Shown: one piece after another, positions 44,996-57,087 of the stretch
How positions within the stretch are numbered: position 1 is the first letter of the stretch
Layout: the number at the start of each line of letters is the position of its first letter
Assembly (NCBI RefSeq): GCF_003589595.1
Contig: NW_020653945.1
Location: 9,289,756 to 9,353,755 of the forward strand
Direction of reading: 5' to 3'
DNA from: Hyposmocoma kahamanoa
Lineage: Eukaryota > Arthropoda > Insecta > Lepidoptera > Cosmopterigidae
Length of the DNA stretch: 64,000 nucleotides
Position numbers and translations under genes: made by a program
The notes under the pieces: model-generated
Database searches by the model: none
Seen by the model: the letters and a program-made list of their open reading frames with translations, nothing else
What the model was told of the DNA's origin: nothing

Positions 44996-45841
44996 ATTCT
45001 AGAGGAAGCTGTTTTATAAATATATATTTGTTCTGATGGAGGCTGCTATTTCTATAATATCAGAGTAAAATCACGTAATAACCTTGTTTTTGACTCATGC
45101 CGAAACAACTTTCGCAGTCAGCATACCGCTTTTATTTCGATTGCAATACACCGATTTTCACCTCGAATTTGTCTATAGAGAGCAGAATTTCTAGTTGGAA
45201 TTTATTGGAGACTATAAATTCTACTAGATGTTCGCCTGCATTTTCTTAAGTACCAATAGTGATTTTGTATAGCTTGAGAGTTTGAAATACTGCTTTTAAA
45301 TATTGCCTACTGCTTGAGACAAAATGTTCTTTTTTTTAATGTGGAAACATTCTTGAAACATAGAAAAGATATAAAATTCTTAAAAAATAAGGAACTATTT
45401 CAAATGATTTTGTAATTATATTAGATAACAATTTAAAATGCCAAATGAGACTGTGCTATTCAGACAGCAGCATCAAAAGATATAAAATCCTTTCAAAGTA
45501 TTCTTTCGAAGCATGTATATAATATGAAGTCAGATTAAAATATCACAAAGATATGACAATATCAATGTGACAAATATATCGACGGTGGAAAGATAAAACG
45601 GGGTTAATGATACTTACTTTGAAAATGAGTTATGGCCAATAAAATTTTACATTTTGGACTTTGGGCCGTTCTTGCCGCATGTCGCATAGAGTTGAAATAA
45701 GATTAACTTAAGTGTCAAGCTAGATGTGCACTTGACCCTGTACAAATGTCTACAATTTTCAAGTGACTACCACTTTTCGAATAACTGTATTTTACAGTAA
45801 ATTTTTACTAATAGCTACCATCTACAATAAATTATAGTACC
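44996..45841. other. No gene seen
   Basis: AT-rich, nothing supported. Confidence 0.4.
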
Positions 45842-46318
45842 TACCGGCACGCTATGACGGCCGTTCTAACGTTTGTCCGCTCATCAAGTTTCGTATTAAT
45901 TCATAACTACGTTAAAGGAGCTAATTGTTGTACGTTGTTATCAATGGCGACGTGTAGTAAAATTTATGGAATGTATAATTTTACGACACAACTCGGTATT
46001 TGTTTTTCGAAATTCGAATTTAAAAAAATGAAATCTAATACGATCGTCACCTAAGGGATCTCTGGCCAGCACAACTTCTATCTCCGGCAAACTCGCGTCA
46101 AAGCTCAATGCAAAACAAAGCAGTTTCGAATTGATAATATATTATGTAAACATTTTTGTTTTATTAAAACTTTTTAATCAGCTACCCCTAGTAATACTGC
46201 TTATAAATCTAAAAACTTACAGATGCGACTCACATTTGATTATATTTTTTTTGATAATGAATTGAGATTTGACCTCACTATTGTAATCTGTCAAAACTGC
46301 CATCATAACGTGCCGGTA
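45842..46318. mobile_element. Candidate MITE with 19-bp inverted ends
   Basis: TACCGGCACGCTATGACGG (45,842-45,860) and CCATCATAACGTGCCGGTA (46,300-46,318) are inverted with two mismatches. No target duplication was identified. The 66-residue frame inside has no domain. Confidence 0.6.
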
Positions 46319-47984
46319 CTCTAATTATAGGTATTTTATTACTAATACCGTTGTTTTAAACATCGAAATTTTTATTTAAATTTCTGCAGCGGTAGTAAAT
46401 TTAACGACATCAAAAATCAAAAACAATCTTGATTTTTTAAAGTTAGGCACCAGGGTCAGAGATATTAGGCGTACCTATACAGGTTATGTGTATCTACTAC
46501 TCAATTCAGGCGTAGTTCAAAACATCAATATGCAAATCAAAGGAATGAATACACTAAACCCAAGTATTAAGTACTTAACTAAGTATATTTCAAAATAAAA
46601 TAAAATACCTTTTATTTAAAATGCCTTTTATTTGAAATTGTTTGTCAAGGTTGTAAGCTGTCACAGAGGATGACTGACACACGTAACTAGAGGTGGGGGT
46701 TTAAACGAAAAGCACTTAAAAAAAGTTTGCTTTTTATTCTAAGCACGCTTTTTATTTTAGGCGTAAGCGTTGGTCAGTTCTATGCTCTACAATTTCATTT
46801 TTTACAACTTGCCTAAGTTTCAAGTTTCGCCATTTATGTTTCCTAAACAAATTAATTCGTCAAAGTGAAAAATAATTTTATAAATAAAAATAAAACTCGT
46901 GTTTTACAAATAAACTTACTTAAGTTAAAACCTTTGGTGGTCTATTTTTTTTTTACTTGGGGGAAATCTTTATAGATACCCCAGAGCCCAGGGAGACTCA
47001 GGGGTTATGTGGGGTCTCTTGGGGTGCAATGCAGGCTCCGGAGTCCCTGTCCAGAGCCCGTTGGTGGTCTACCCTTGCTGTTCGCCGAAAAGCGCATAAA
47101 AAGCACGCTTTTTAAAAAAGCTACAACATTTAAACGTTTATAAACTTAGCAGTTTTTCCCATCTCTACCATAACATAGATTTTTTCTAGTACCCATACTA
47201 ATCATATACATAATCAGTGGTCATTTAGTTTGGAATTAATTCCACTACGTTCTTTTTGTTCCTTGTTTAATTGTTAGCTATTTTGTAATTAGGCCTTGCT
47301 CAATAAATTACTATTATTATTACACTTTCGACCGAACATGCAGGCGTTGGCTTGCCATTTAATTTTATAGTGAGACATTAAAACAGTTATACATTCTTCG
47401 TATCATTTATAAGACGAAAGAGGTAATTAGAGAACAAAAAAGAGAATCATATAAACCGAAATTGACATTGTAAATCGTGTGTGCATTTAAATTCGAATCT
47501 AAACACCGCCGTCTAATTTTCAATATGATACTAATATTGACGTCAACGTGTGTCACATATTTTTTTATATTGTGACGTACTTACAAAATGTTTAGGCGTT
47601 TGTTTCATGGCCAGTCAGTTATGCTGTTATAAGCGAATATGTATTGTATGTACGCCGGTTACAACATCCATAATATTTGTGTTATCGTAATGTTACAATT
47701 GCAATGAATGATTAGATAATTTTACTAGTTTTGACGAATATTCGGTTACTATTTGGTACTCGGCCGATTCGTTAATTTTTTTGCGATTCGGCAGTAAAAG
47801 AAAAAAACAAGAGCAAGAAATAAAACAGTAAATTATTAACTTTCATTAATGCTGGACGTAAGTATATTGTAAGTTTCAGAAAGCGCAATTTTTAGATTAT
47901 TTATTTAAAAAATCAAAGTCAAAACAACAAATTTAAGTTACTTTTGTTAGAGATCATAAAATACCATATTGAATGAAAACTAGT
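46319..47984. other. No gene seen; minor repeats
   Basis: 46,600-46,640 is a short (AAAAT/CCTTTTATTT) repeat. About 46,965-47,070 is GC-rich with AGGGAGACTCAGGGGTTATG and GTGGGGTCTC. 47,745-47,790 has ATTCGGTTACTATTTGGTAC then TCGGCC, related to 49,965-50,050. Confidence 0.35.
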
Positions 47985-48150
47985 CAGGAATTCCATGCCT
48001 GCTAACTTATTTCTCGAACGCTATAACTTGGGCATTTTGAAAACGAGGGTAAATAGGCATTATTTAAGTGTACATGCTACATCGTCATTTTCGATCAGGT
48101 AAGATGGAGGTCAAAGGTACACTTATTTTTTATAAAAAAAAAACGCATGC
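47985..48150 (+). pseudogene. LINE 3'-end fragment
   Basis: Reads RNSMPANLFLERYNLGILKT then RVNRHYLSVHATSSFSIR before a stop. Same LINE ORF2 terminus as at 23,655 and 53,690 but a different copy; 5' truncated. Confidence 0.5.
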
Positions 48151-48383
48151 TGACACTAGCTAGTCGGGCACGCTCCTGACCGAATATTCCGTATTGGGCC
48201 TTATGCCTAATATACTAGTATTCGTGGCAACACCAATTTTTACAACGCTGTATATATTCATATATTAATGTTGATGACTGTGCAATGTTTTTCCGATTTC
48301 TACTATTTTTATTCTAATCGTGACACCGCGGAAATATCTTTTAACGCCAAGTGAAAAATTTCCAGACATCTTATTTTTATAAA

Positions 48384-48434
48384 TTTTGTATTAAAATAGA
48401 AGCAAGCTACTTAGCTTCTATTTTAATACAAATT
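48384..48434. repeat. Near-perfect hairpin, ~19-bp arms
   Basis: TTTGTATTAAAATAGAAGC-type left arm and GCTTCTATTTTAATACAAA (48,414-48,432), with a 10-nt loop. Confidence 0.75.
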
Positions 48435-48744
48435 TCGTAATACCCATAATCTTTACGTAACGAACTACGACTTACAAACACTTACAAAACAATTGTATAT
48501 GGCCGGATTATTTAATCTGAAGCTTTGGTTTCTTCACGTAATGTGTCGCAAGCTACAATCGCACTTGGTCATCTCAACATTGTCTGATAGCTACAGCTAT
48601 TGACACTGGAGGAACTATGTACCAAGTTTCGTGTTTTTGTTTCTGTTGTGGATCGATAAACATTATAGTACACTGATAACAATATTTTTATTGAATGTCA
48701 CGATGTTTTTACTATCGTGATCTTTATCTTGTGAAAATACTTCA

Positions 48745-48935
48745 CTTGTTTATTATTATTATTATTGACACAAAGATCGAATAATCACAAAGAAAAATGT
48801 ATTTCATCCAATTGGTCTCGAACCAGCGTCTGTTGTCACAACGAGGCTACCGCTCTTACCAACTGAGCTATGGCTTGATCCGCTGTAGGATTTTCTTTGT
48901 GTTTGATCGATCTCTATATCAATAATAAAAAAAGA
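48745..48935 (-). mobile_element. tRNA-containing foldback SINE
   Basis: Minus-strand tRNA-like core: CATAGCTCAGTTGGTAAGAG (A box) and CTGGTTCGAGACCAATTGG (B box). It is enclosed by inverted arms: ATTGACACAAAGATCGAATA then ATCACAAAGAAAAA, and TTTTCTTTGTGTTTGATCGA then TCTCTATATCAATAA. The core also reads like a degenerate tRNA but lacks a convincing acceptor stem. Confidence 0.7.
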
Positions 48936-48944
48936 CTAGTAATA

Positions 48945-49545
48945 AGTGGGGCTACTCATGAGGTTATGCATAATTACGTCTACCTTGGCCAAAATATCCA
49001 GGTTGGCAAGCACGTCTTCGAGAAGGATGCCGACAGGATAATTCGTTTGGGCAGCATTTGGGAAGCTTAGCAACATCTTCAGGTCGTCAATCCCATAAAG
49101 CCTAAAAACTAAGGCATTTAACCAGTGCATTCTCCCAGTTATGTCCTACTCAGCCGGGACGTGGACGTTGACAACAGGCCTCATCCATGAATTCAAGGTC
49201 GCTCTGCGTGCGTTGGAGCGAACTATGCTTGGGGTTTCTCTGATGTACCGAACCCCTAACAAGGTCATACGTCAGAGAACTAAAGTGACCGACATAGCTC
49301 GCAAAATCAGTAAGCTTAAGTGGCAGTGGGCCGGGCATGTCTGCAGGAGGACTGATCGCCGATGGAGTAGACTTGTTCTGGAATGGCGACTACGTCAAGG
49401 AAAACGTAGTGTGGGACGCCCTGCGGCAAGATGGACGGACGACCTGAGCAAGGTGGCCGGCAGTGGCTGGATGCAGCCGGCACAAGACCGGGAGAGTTGG
49501 CGTGCTCAAGGGGAGGCAGTGGATGCGTGTAAGCTGATGATGTGA
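48945..49545 (+). pseudogene. RTE-like LINE, C-terminal remnant of the reverse transcriptase ORF
   Basis: Frame fragments read YVYLGQNIQVGKHVFEKDAD (48,979 on), then after shifts the long frame 49,141-49,545 with TWTLTTGL, ALERTMLGVSL, VIRQRTKVTDIARK, LKWQWAGHVCRRTD, SVGRPAARWTDDL, KVAGSGWMQPAQDRESW. This is the characteristic region downstream of the RT domain in RTE-clade LINEs. The 5' part is missing and stops occur at about 49,066-49,130. It is adjacent to a foldback SINE at 48,745-48,935. Confidence 0.8.
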
Positions 49546-49639
49546 AATGAAATGTATATAGAACCTTAAATGTGTGTATATTGTTGGTTTTTTCTCCAAA
49601 GGCCAATTTGATTATTGATTACATTAATAATTATATGTA

Positions 49640-49894
49640 AGTACTTTAAGTACCGTCATCTTACCTATTTCTGCCGCCAAGCAGTAATGTGAGCATTATT
49701 GCGTTCCGATTTTGAAGGGTACTGGTGAAATTACATGCACATGGGACTTGTCAACTTATGTTTCAAGATGACTTGCGCAGTGGCAGTGCCGGTCAGATTT
49801 TTGTGATTGAAAACTCTGAGTGGCACTGCAACTGCTATGGACAGGCGTGTCGCTTATGAGTTATTCGTCTTGTCATTTGATATTATTAAAAAAA
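49640..49894 (+). repeat. R1 repeat
   Basis: Lacks the first ~40 bp. CCGTCATCTTACCTATTTCT to TCATTTGATATTATTAAAAA. Confidence 0.7.
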
Positions 49895-50857
49895 TAAGCG
49901 AATAGTGCTGTCGAACTTAGAATAGATGGTCAGTATTAATATTTCTTCCTTCTGCTTTTTGGAGTTCCATATTCGGCCCAATAGCAAACTACGGGCCGAA
50001 TAGCCAAAAGTAGGTCGAATGAGCTGTATACCGAATAGTAATCGAATAATCGCTGCAACTGTAATTATTGTGCAAATAAAACTTATTATTCATAAGCAAA
50101 ATGTGTTATTTTGAATATACTATAAACAATATACAATTGTAAATGAAACCTGCTCAAAATACAAAATCAATAGACAAGTTGTATTTAATTTTAAACGATT
50201 AATCCAAATTTCCAACGCGTACTCGTTGTTCAAAAAGCAATAACTCATCTTAAACTTGAGATGACATAATCAATTAGAAGTTCTAGAGCCTCTTTGAAAC
50301 TTAATTAATGTATCATGAACTCGAGTCTAATCCGACGGAATGCTTGGTGATTGTCAATTGAGTAATTGTACAGTTCGAGCGGAGATTGCACATCAGATGG
50401 GCGCGGGCGCAGTACCACACACGACGTAACAATAGACGGGATAGAAGGAGATGGAAGCTACGGTAATGAAATCTTTGCAACAAAGACTTCATTACAGAAT
50501 CTCAAGATTTCACCAATGACGGTAATGATGGTAAAATTCATGACGAATTGGTAATTCTACATTATCGTATCTGGTCCTGGATACGATTAGAACCATTACA
50601 TACATATACATAGTTGTCATAGAAAGCGATTAAGGGGTTTGAATGTTCTTTTCATAGTAATGATTAATTTTATTTCGGTCAATAAGTTTAAGTTGTTGAG
50701 GGAGATGGGCAGCAGTATTCAGTTCAATCAATTCAAAGTGATTTATTAAAGACGGTTGATTTATTGTCTGCTCCAGTAACACGTACTAGTGTTTCGGTTT
50801 ATTAGATGAAACGGTTTACACTTTGGGCTCTGTATCTTAGAAATAGGTGTTCTCGAT
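49895..50857. other. No gene confirmed
   Basis: 49,965-50,050 has a repeated GGCCGAATAG motif. 50,366-50,554 is a short open frame with GC-richer start and no recognised domain. Confidence 0.35.
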
Positions 50858-50935
50858 AGTACTTCATGAATTCCGTTGCTGCTTATAATACAGGGAATTT
50901 CCTACTTTGAGACCAGGTAATTAGTGCGGCCTTAT
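50858..50935 (+). repeat. SINE tail fragment (CGACCTCGGTG family)
   Basis: AATTCCGTTGCTGCTTATAA, TACAGGGAATTTCCTACTTT and GAGACCAGGTAATTAGTGCG match the tail seen at 30,755-30,840 and in the 157-1,110 duplication. Confidence 0.5.
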
Positions 50936-51212
50936 TATCAGGTATTAAAAGTTTATGTGGAGCGTGTGTGTCCCACACCGGTCCGAGAAGACTCGCAGGA
51001 TGCTATTGTTGCTGCCACAGAGGCGCATCGTTTCTTAATAACGGCCGAGAAACCGTAGTCACCTTGAACAAATACAAATGTATTCCCATGCGTAATATGA
51101 TTCTATGATTCCTCCTTTATTGATAGAGATTGACAATGTTTTAAAGAATGATTTCCAATATTCGGCTAGTGAATACCAAGTGGATGGTGATGTGTCTTAT
51201 AGAGGGTCTATC

Positions 51213-51340
51213 GTGTAACTTGAAAGCCTGTACAGAACGACTTATCATAGCTGAACATTTCCAAAACCCATTCTCTTAGTAATTCTCTTAGTAGGATGGA
51301 TCTTTATGTTCTGAACTTAAAACTGGCTTTCAAGTTACAC
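51213..51340. mobile_element. Small foldback with 18-bp inverted ends
   Basis: GTGTAACTTGAAAGCCTG (51,213-51,230) and CTGGCTTTCAAGTTACAC (51,323-51,340). Confidence 0.6.
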
Positions 51341-52158
51341 AGAGAGCTGAACATTTTTTTCTATCATACATAAATACCCGATTGGATGACTCAAGTAACT
51401 GGCACTTAACACAGTGTTAACTAAAATTTATTTTTGTAAACACTTTTACTTTTTTGTTATGATTTATGTCATGATTCTATCAACAATGAGCTTCCGGAAA
51501 ATAGTGAAAGGTGATACCAAATTAACCTTTGTTTCGCAAACTGTAATCTAATGACCTATCGGGTTGCTTTCTTGTTTTATGATAATTAGCGGCTATTCGT
51601 GCGGACGGTAATGAGGATCTCCTTTCCTTAATAGGTATTATGAATTAGCTTGAACTGAAAACTCCATATCTGTTTCGTAAGCACACTGTATGTATTTTCA
51701 TTTATGATAATAAAATATTAATATATGTACATACCGATGTTAAATTTACGCAATAAATTTATTAAATAATGTATTCGTTACGCTTTGAATTCGTTAACAC
51801 TGTTTTAATTAATACTAATCAATTTAAAAGGATATCAACCCACCAGCTAAATTGAAAAGTATTCCAATATGAATTAATTTATTACAATTATGTACGTTTA
51901 AATGCCACATATGTGCGATACATTGTCCCCGTCCCAAATCAAAAATAGCAATCTAGCTTCGCAGTTGATATGACGGAGAGATTCGAAAGCCAAAATCATC
52001 TACCTCGACCTCTGCTTCTATTACTTATTGGCGTCTTTGCACTTGAAATTCTAGGTGCGTGGTATTCTTTCAATAAAATAAAATTAAAAAAAATATGATC
52101 GTATTAGTAGTTCTAGCTAGAGGATTACACTGCTTTAATAACCGTAAGGTTCAATTTG
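51341..52158. other. No gene seen
   Basis: AT-rich, nothing supported. Confidence 0.4.
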
Positions 52159-52327
52159 TAGCATAATGAACTTTCTGCCAATTGTGTAACGTACAAACTA
52201 GATTCGAGCCAAAAATAGGTCACGCGCCTTCCGGAGAATTCTCACGCGGTCGCGGGAATTCCCGCAGCTACCGTATCGTTTGTACGTTACACGATTAACG
52301 TAATAGAGGACGGACATTATGCTATAC
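52159..52327. mobile_element. FB1 foldback MITE
   Basis: Ends TGTAGCATAATGAACTTTCT and GGACGGACATTATGCTATA. TGTAACGTACAAACTAG pairs with CGTTTGTACGTTACACG. The GAGAATTCTCACGC...GCGGGAATTCCCGC centre is as at 2,580-2,610. Confidence 0.7.
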
Positions 52328-52400
52328 ACAATTTCGTTACAAAAATTTACTTCTTTCCATTTCTCATCCACGGCAAAGTAAATAGAGCATGTAAAGCTAT

Positions 52401-52654
52401 TAGGTTGGTTTCATAGCCGTGCGGATTTATCTGCGGACCGTCCGCGCGGAGCAACGCTGCGGAGTAAAACGTATCGCGTTAGAACATCATTTACAGTGAC
52501 GCGGATTGCTCCGTACGGAACACGCTCCGCGTGAATTCTGCATAAGTCACCCGTTCGTTCATTGTAGGTGAATGTCTTTCGTGAATATCCGCACTAAATT
52601 AAATACTCGTTTCAGTGATGCTACGCATGCGGATCGACTGTGAAACTAGCCTTA
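52401..52654. mobile_element. MITE with TTAGGTTGGTTTCATAGCCG ends
   Basis: The right end CGACTGTGAAACTAGCCTTA is its inverted match. The GC-rich interior has GCGGACCGTCCGCGCGGAGC. Confidence 0.65.
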
Positions 52655-52731
52655 TAAAATGTGACGCGAAGACCCAGTATTATCTACTTAAAGTGGACCT
52701 AGTCCCAGTATTTAAGCTTGCAATGTAAATT

Positions 52732-53018
52732 GTAGCAGCAGAGACCCTTGTGAAAGAGTTCGTCCAGCGAAGTACTGTCACCTTATCTATTCCTGCCGCC
52801 AAGTAGTAATGTGAGCATTACTGCGTTCCTGCTTTGAAGTGTAAGGGTGCTGGTGAAATTACAGGCACGTGAGTCTTACCAACTTATGACTCAGGGTGAC
52901 AGGCGCATTAGCATTGTCCCTCACATTTAAAGCTCTGAGTGACACTGAAACTGCTGTAAACAGACGGTTGCTTAACATCAGGCGCACGATTTGTTCGTCC
53001 CGTCTTTTGCATAAAAAA
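52732..53018 (+). repeat. R1 repeat
   Basis: GTAGCAGCAGAGACCCTTGT to TTCGTCCCGTCTTTTGCATA; near full length. Confidence 0.75.
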
Positions 53019-53162
53019 TGTACTTTAGCCGTTTTGTGTCATTAAGAGTCAGTTCAATTCAAAAATTGATGATCTAAACTATCTCCTTACCAGTACGATG
53101 ACGAAGCGTTCGTACTCGAATACATATATGTAGTATAACACTAATACCAGCTTAGAGCATAC

Positions 53163-53327
53163 CGTTGAGAACGCCTTTTGCTGAAAAGAACTTGAATGGG
53201 TTGATGACCTCGTCGAAACTGTGGTTGACACCTAGATTGGTGTCCTTTCTCTGTACGGATATGAAACCCAGTACGGCCCAATATGCCAAACGAAGTTTTT
53301 GACGAGCGCCGTCATTAAAATTTTGTT
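53163..53327 (-). CDS. Candidate internal exon of an unrecognised gene on the minus strand
   Basis: On the minus strand a T8ACAAG acceptor (about 53,328-53,340) precedes a 165-nt open stretch ending ...CTCAACG|GTATGCTC, a plausible donor at 53,162. The exon would be symmetrical, phase 1-1. It encodes about 54 residues including GARQKLRLAYWAVLGFISVQ and VNHSFDEVINPFKFFSAKGV. Codon choice is more GC- and C-ending than the AT-rich neighbourhood, as expected for a real exon. I do not recognise the protein. AYWAVLGFISV could be a short hydrophobic segment. In frame, the sequence reaches a stop four codons past the donor (NGML*), so a terminal exon is the alternative. It lies inside the presumed intron of the plus-strand GT49-like gene. 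Confidence 0.4.
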
Positions 53328-53689
53328 CTTGTAAAAAAAATACAGTGCCACAATGCGCCACATTTTCCAACCACTATCACAAACCTCATACACAATCGAC
53401 TATAACAAAAAAGCGCTTATATTAACCTAGTGAACCTGACCTCTCAAACGGTAGTCAAAGTGAGAGATAGAAGGTTAACAACTTATTATTAGCTGTTAGG
53501 CAAAACCTCTCTAAGATCATAGATAACTTGCCTTTGTTCTTTAGTTGCAAAACTGGCAGAAGTTGTAGACGTTTGTTTGTATCTGGACGACTTAATTGGA
53601 GACGCGCAGTTACGTTTACTCGTACTCGTATTGTGACAGCTGTTTAACACATTTTATAATACTTTACCATTTAGTTCCACACTCTTTCC

Positions 53690-53935
53690 GACAACTTGAA
53701 AGTCCGGAGCACTCCATCCCTGTGTAACAGACTTACTGCTAATTCGCGCTTCATCTTTCCTGACATGTACGGCAAATGGAATACACTGCTGGCATTTGTG
53801 TTCCCTGAAAACCACAACCTAGGGCTATTCAAGGCTAGAAAATAAGCATTTGCCCAACAAACGCGTAGCATTTTCGGCCACATCGTCGTTTAACATCAGA
53901 CAAGAGTCTGGCGCTAAGTACGTCTATGTTGTATT
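53690..53935 (+). pseudogene. LINE 3'-end fragment
   Basis: Reads MYGKWNTLLAFVFPENHNLG then LFKARK and a stop. Same family terminus as at 23,655, with decay. Confidence 0.5.
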
Positions 53936-54990
53936 AAAAAAAAAGAATAAGTGGAAAAAAGCTCATATTAGAAGGCATAAAAAATATTCCAATATATTTC
54001 TTTAATTTGTTGGTATGTACGTACTACTGTTAAGATGACAACACCTATATTGCATCCCTGTCATAAGTTATTTCCCAAATTGCGTTTTAAGTCGTTGCTA
54101 TAAAAATTAGTAGATAACCGATTTTTTAGTCGCAACGCAACAGCGGCTAAGGCTCTAAAATACACCGCCATTATTGTAACTGTCAATTAGTTGTGAAACA
54201 TATAATTAGCCCATTATATAATCTCAGCTTCATTGTTAAAAAGAAACAGTAGCTAAGGTGATTAAACAAGTTATTACGAAAATGAATGCAATTGAGTAGT
54301 AAGTTGAATATTTATAATCCTACATTATTTTGAAAATTGGTTTTCAAAATTATTTCTTACTAACCTGAAATAAATAACATTCCGAGGAACACAATAGTAT
54401 TTTGAATATTTCATGCAGTTCACTATGCAGCTCATGCGATTAAAAAAATATGAAAACTTTCGGACATAGAAACCATTATATTGGTTTACTTTAGCTACTT
54501 TCGCAGTTTAATGACATACGACATTTTGTTTCGGAGTAATGCCGATATTAATTGAATTTTTTGTCGTGCTGAAACTTGTTGTTAGTGCAATGTATATCGG
54601 AGTTCAAAAGTGCTTTTCAGAGACAAGCTTAAACACAATTAACATTCTTACACTAGCATCACAGTACATGTATTGAAATTAAATTTATGTTAAGAATAAG
54701 TAATTTTTTTTTGATGAAAAATAATGATATGTTAAAACGGGAAATCAAAGTATCCACACAGTCACAAATTCATTGAAGGGGCAATGTATAACGCTTCAAC
54801 CTATAACATGATTGCGGTTGATATTCAACATTAGCCATTTACGAGGTTTAAAACTGTATAAGTAGTGAAACAAACACTATACACGAAAACCTTCTTTCTG
54901 CCACTTGGATAACAAAAATCTATAGTAGTGATTTGTTTTACTCTTGCAGATTGTTTTGATCCATGATATTTGAATGAATGTTATTTTTCG
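53936..54990. other. No gene seen
   Basis: AT-rich, nothing supported. Confidence 0.4.
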
Positions 54991-55256
54991 TAGCAGTAGA
55001 GCTCCTTGTGAAAGAGTTCGTACAGGGAAATACTGCCACCATATATATTTTTGCCGCCAAGCAATAATGTGAGCATTCCGGTTTTGAAGGGCAAGGGTGC
55101 TAGTGAAATTACCGGCACTTGGGACTTGTCAAATGTCTCAGGGTGATGAGCACAGTGGCAGTGTCCCTCAGATTGTGATTTAAGACTCTGAATGACACTG
55201 TTATGGTCAGGCGAGTCGCTTACCACCAGGCCCACGACTTGTTCGTCCCGTCACCG
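54991..55256 (+). repeat. R1 repeat
   Basis: TAGCAGTAGAGCTCCTTGTG to ACTTGTTCGTCCCGTCACC; the 5' end is the closest to consensus in this window. Confidence 0.75.
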
Positions 55257-55999
55257 GGCTAGAATAGCCTCATGCTCATGAGGATATATAATTGGTTGAG
55301 TACAGTACAATTCCGCGCGTTAGTTTATTTCTGTGACAATTATGGTCATGGTCAGACTTTCGCACCCGCACAGAACAGCAGTTACAGTTCTAAAACTACT
55401 TTTCTCTAATGACTATAATTTGCGCGAGCTATATGAATAAATTATGTCGAACCATGGCCAAAGGACAAATAGAACATAACACTGAAATTGGTCACGCGTG
55501 ACCGATTGTTTCGTAGTCCACAAATCGAGTTAGCCACCGGAAACTGATATAAAAAAATAATCTTATTAAGTTATTACACATATACATGGCAAATCTAACA
55601 AATCCCAAACAACATTTATTTTTGTATTTTTGTTGTAACGGTCAATAGTAATAAAATATGGCGTCCGTTAACAGAAACGCGGCTAAGAGAGGAAATAATT
55701 TTTTGAGATGTCTTAAAAAACCATAACCCAGTTTTAGAATATTGAAATTCTTTAATGATATTTCAGCTATGCATCGTTGGGGTAAGTTCCGATAAGTCGA
55801 ACATGTTAACTAATTTTAACTGTTTTTAAAAGAGAATTTTGTGCTCTATTTTTTTCTATTTAAAACGGATATATGACTATTTGTCACTTCGTCGTATTTT
55901 AGTTAGTGGAAGGCAGATATATTGAACAAACAGGACTTTATTTTGAAATGCGTGAACGCGATAGGTAACTGTAAAATAATTATTTGCAATTCTTTTAAA
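55257..55999. other. No gene seen
   Basis: Nothing supported. Confidence 0.4.
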
Positions 56000-56410
56000 T
56001 AATTCTCTTCTGCTTAGGGTGCCATCTCATACCGGAGGTCCGCTATTATTATGGCAATTTGGGTCCGTGAAGTTGCGGCTCTGCAAGATTTTGAAGCCAC
56101 ATGATTTTTCTACGACCATGTCTTCTGCGGCCCTGGATTTTTCCCTGCAGAATGAATTGCAGTAGAGAGTATTTGTCTTTTGCAAGATGTGCCCGAAGTA
56201 CTGCAGCTTCCCCCTTTTAACTGTTTTCAGGACCTCTAAACCTTTGTGCATACTCTTGTCATTGGTGACTCTATCCGTCCACATTTCGAAGTCTTCTAAC
56301 CGTTTACATAATGTCTTAGTTATTAGTCCATGCTTCTACTCCGTACAAAATTATTGAAAATATGTAGCACAGCACTAAACGGCTTGTCTTGTCGATAGTT
56401 TGAGATTACA
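56000..56410 (-). pseudogene. LINE reverse-transcriptase C-terminal remnant
   Basis: On the minus strand, MWTDRVTN...LEVLKTVKRGKLQYFGHILQKT (56,284 down to about 56,175) resembles the tail of insect LINE polyproteins of the form RVTNEEVL...TVKxRKLxYxGHIxR. Upstream, in other frames, a degraded YGVEAWTL-like stretch is visible near 56,330. It is short, frameshifted and certainly non-functional. Confidence 0.6.
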
Positions 56411-56524
56411 ATTGCAAAGAAGGTGGGTCATTTTAATAATAGAAGTCTTAAATAATTATATATTGCAATATTTCTTATTATTGAACATCATGTAGTTTTT
56501 ATTACCCTGATTGTTCTTTTTTTG

Positions 56525-56720
56525 TGGAAATACTCCTCTAGGTTGTTATTATTATTGATATTAAGATTGAATAAACACAAAGAAAAATGTCTTCCGTCCA
56601 GCTAGTCTCGAACAAACATCTGTTTCTAGCGTCTGTAGCCACGTTTGGGCAATAGACGCTGATTCGAGTCCAGTTGGATCGAAGATCTTTTTCTTTGATT
56701 GATATTTGTATCAATAACAA
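56525..56720. mobile_element. tRNA-related foldback SINE, decayed
   Basis: Left ATTATTGATATTAAGATTGA then ATAAACACAAAGAAAAATGT; right TTTTTCTTTGATTGATATTT then GTATCAATAACAATAA, inverted. Inside are GCTAGTCTCGAACAAAC and its mirror GATTCGAGTCCAGTTGG. Confidence 0.65.
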
Positions 56721-56803
56721 TAATTATTATACCATCATTATCAATCTATTATATACGTCCCACCGATGGACTCGGATCTCCTCTATTTTTTTATCATGTG
56801 TAT

Positions 56804-57074
56804 CAAGTGACGGGACGAACAAGTCGTGCGCCTGATGCTAAGCTACACGCCTGTTCACAACAGTTGCAGTGCCACTCAGAGATTTAAAACGCAGAGATCT
56901 GAGGGGCACTGCCACTGTACCCGTCACCCTAAGACCTAAGTTGACAAGTCCCATGTTCTCGTAATTTTACCAGCATCCTTATCCTTCAAAACTGGACACA
57001 GCAATGCTGAAATAGGCAAGGTGGCAGTACTTCCCTGGACGAACTCTTTTCCAAGGAGCTGTATTACTGCTAAA
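56804..57074 (-). repeat. R1 repeat, minus orientation
   Basis: AGTGACGGGACGAACAAGTC to AAGGAGCTGTATTACTGC; near full length. Confidence 0.75.
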
Positions 57075-57087
57075 TCTATATAACGAA

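Noticed and set aside
48838..48885. Possible functional tRNA gene (A box CATAGCTCAGTTGGTAAGAG, B box GGTTCGAGACC).
   Set aside because: No acceptor-stem pairing or clean anticodon loop, and the same context repeats in other SINE copies. It is a SINE core.
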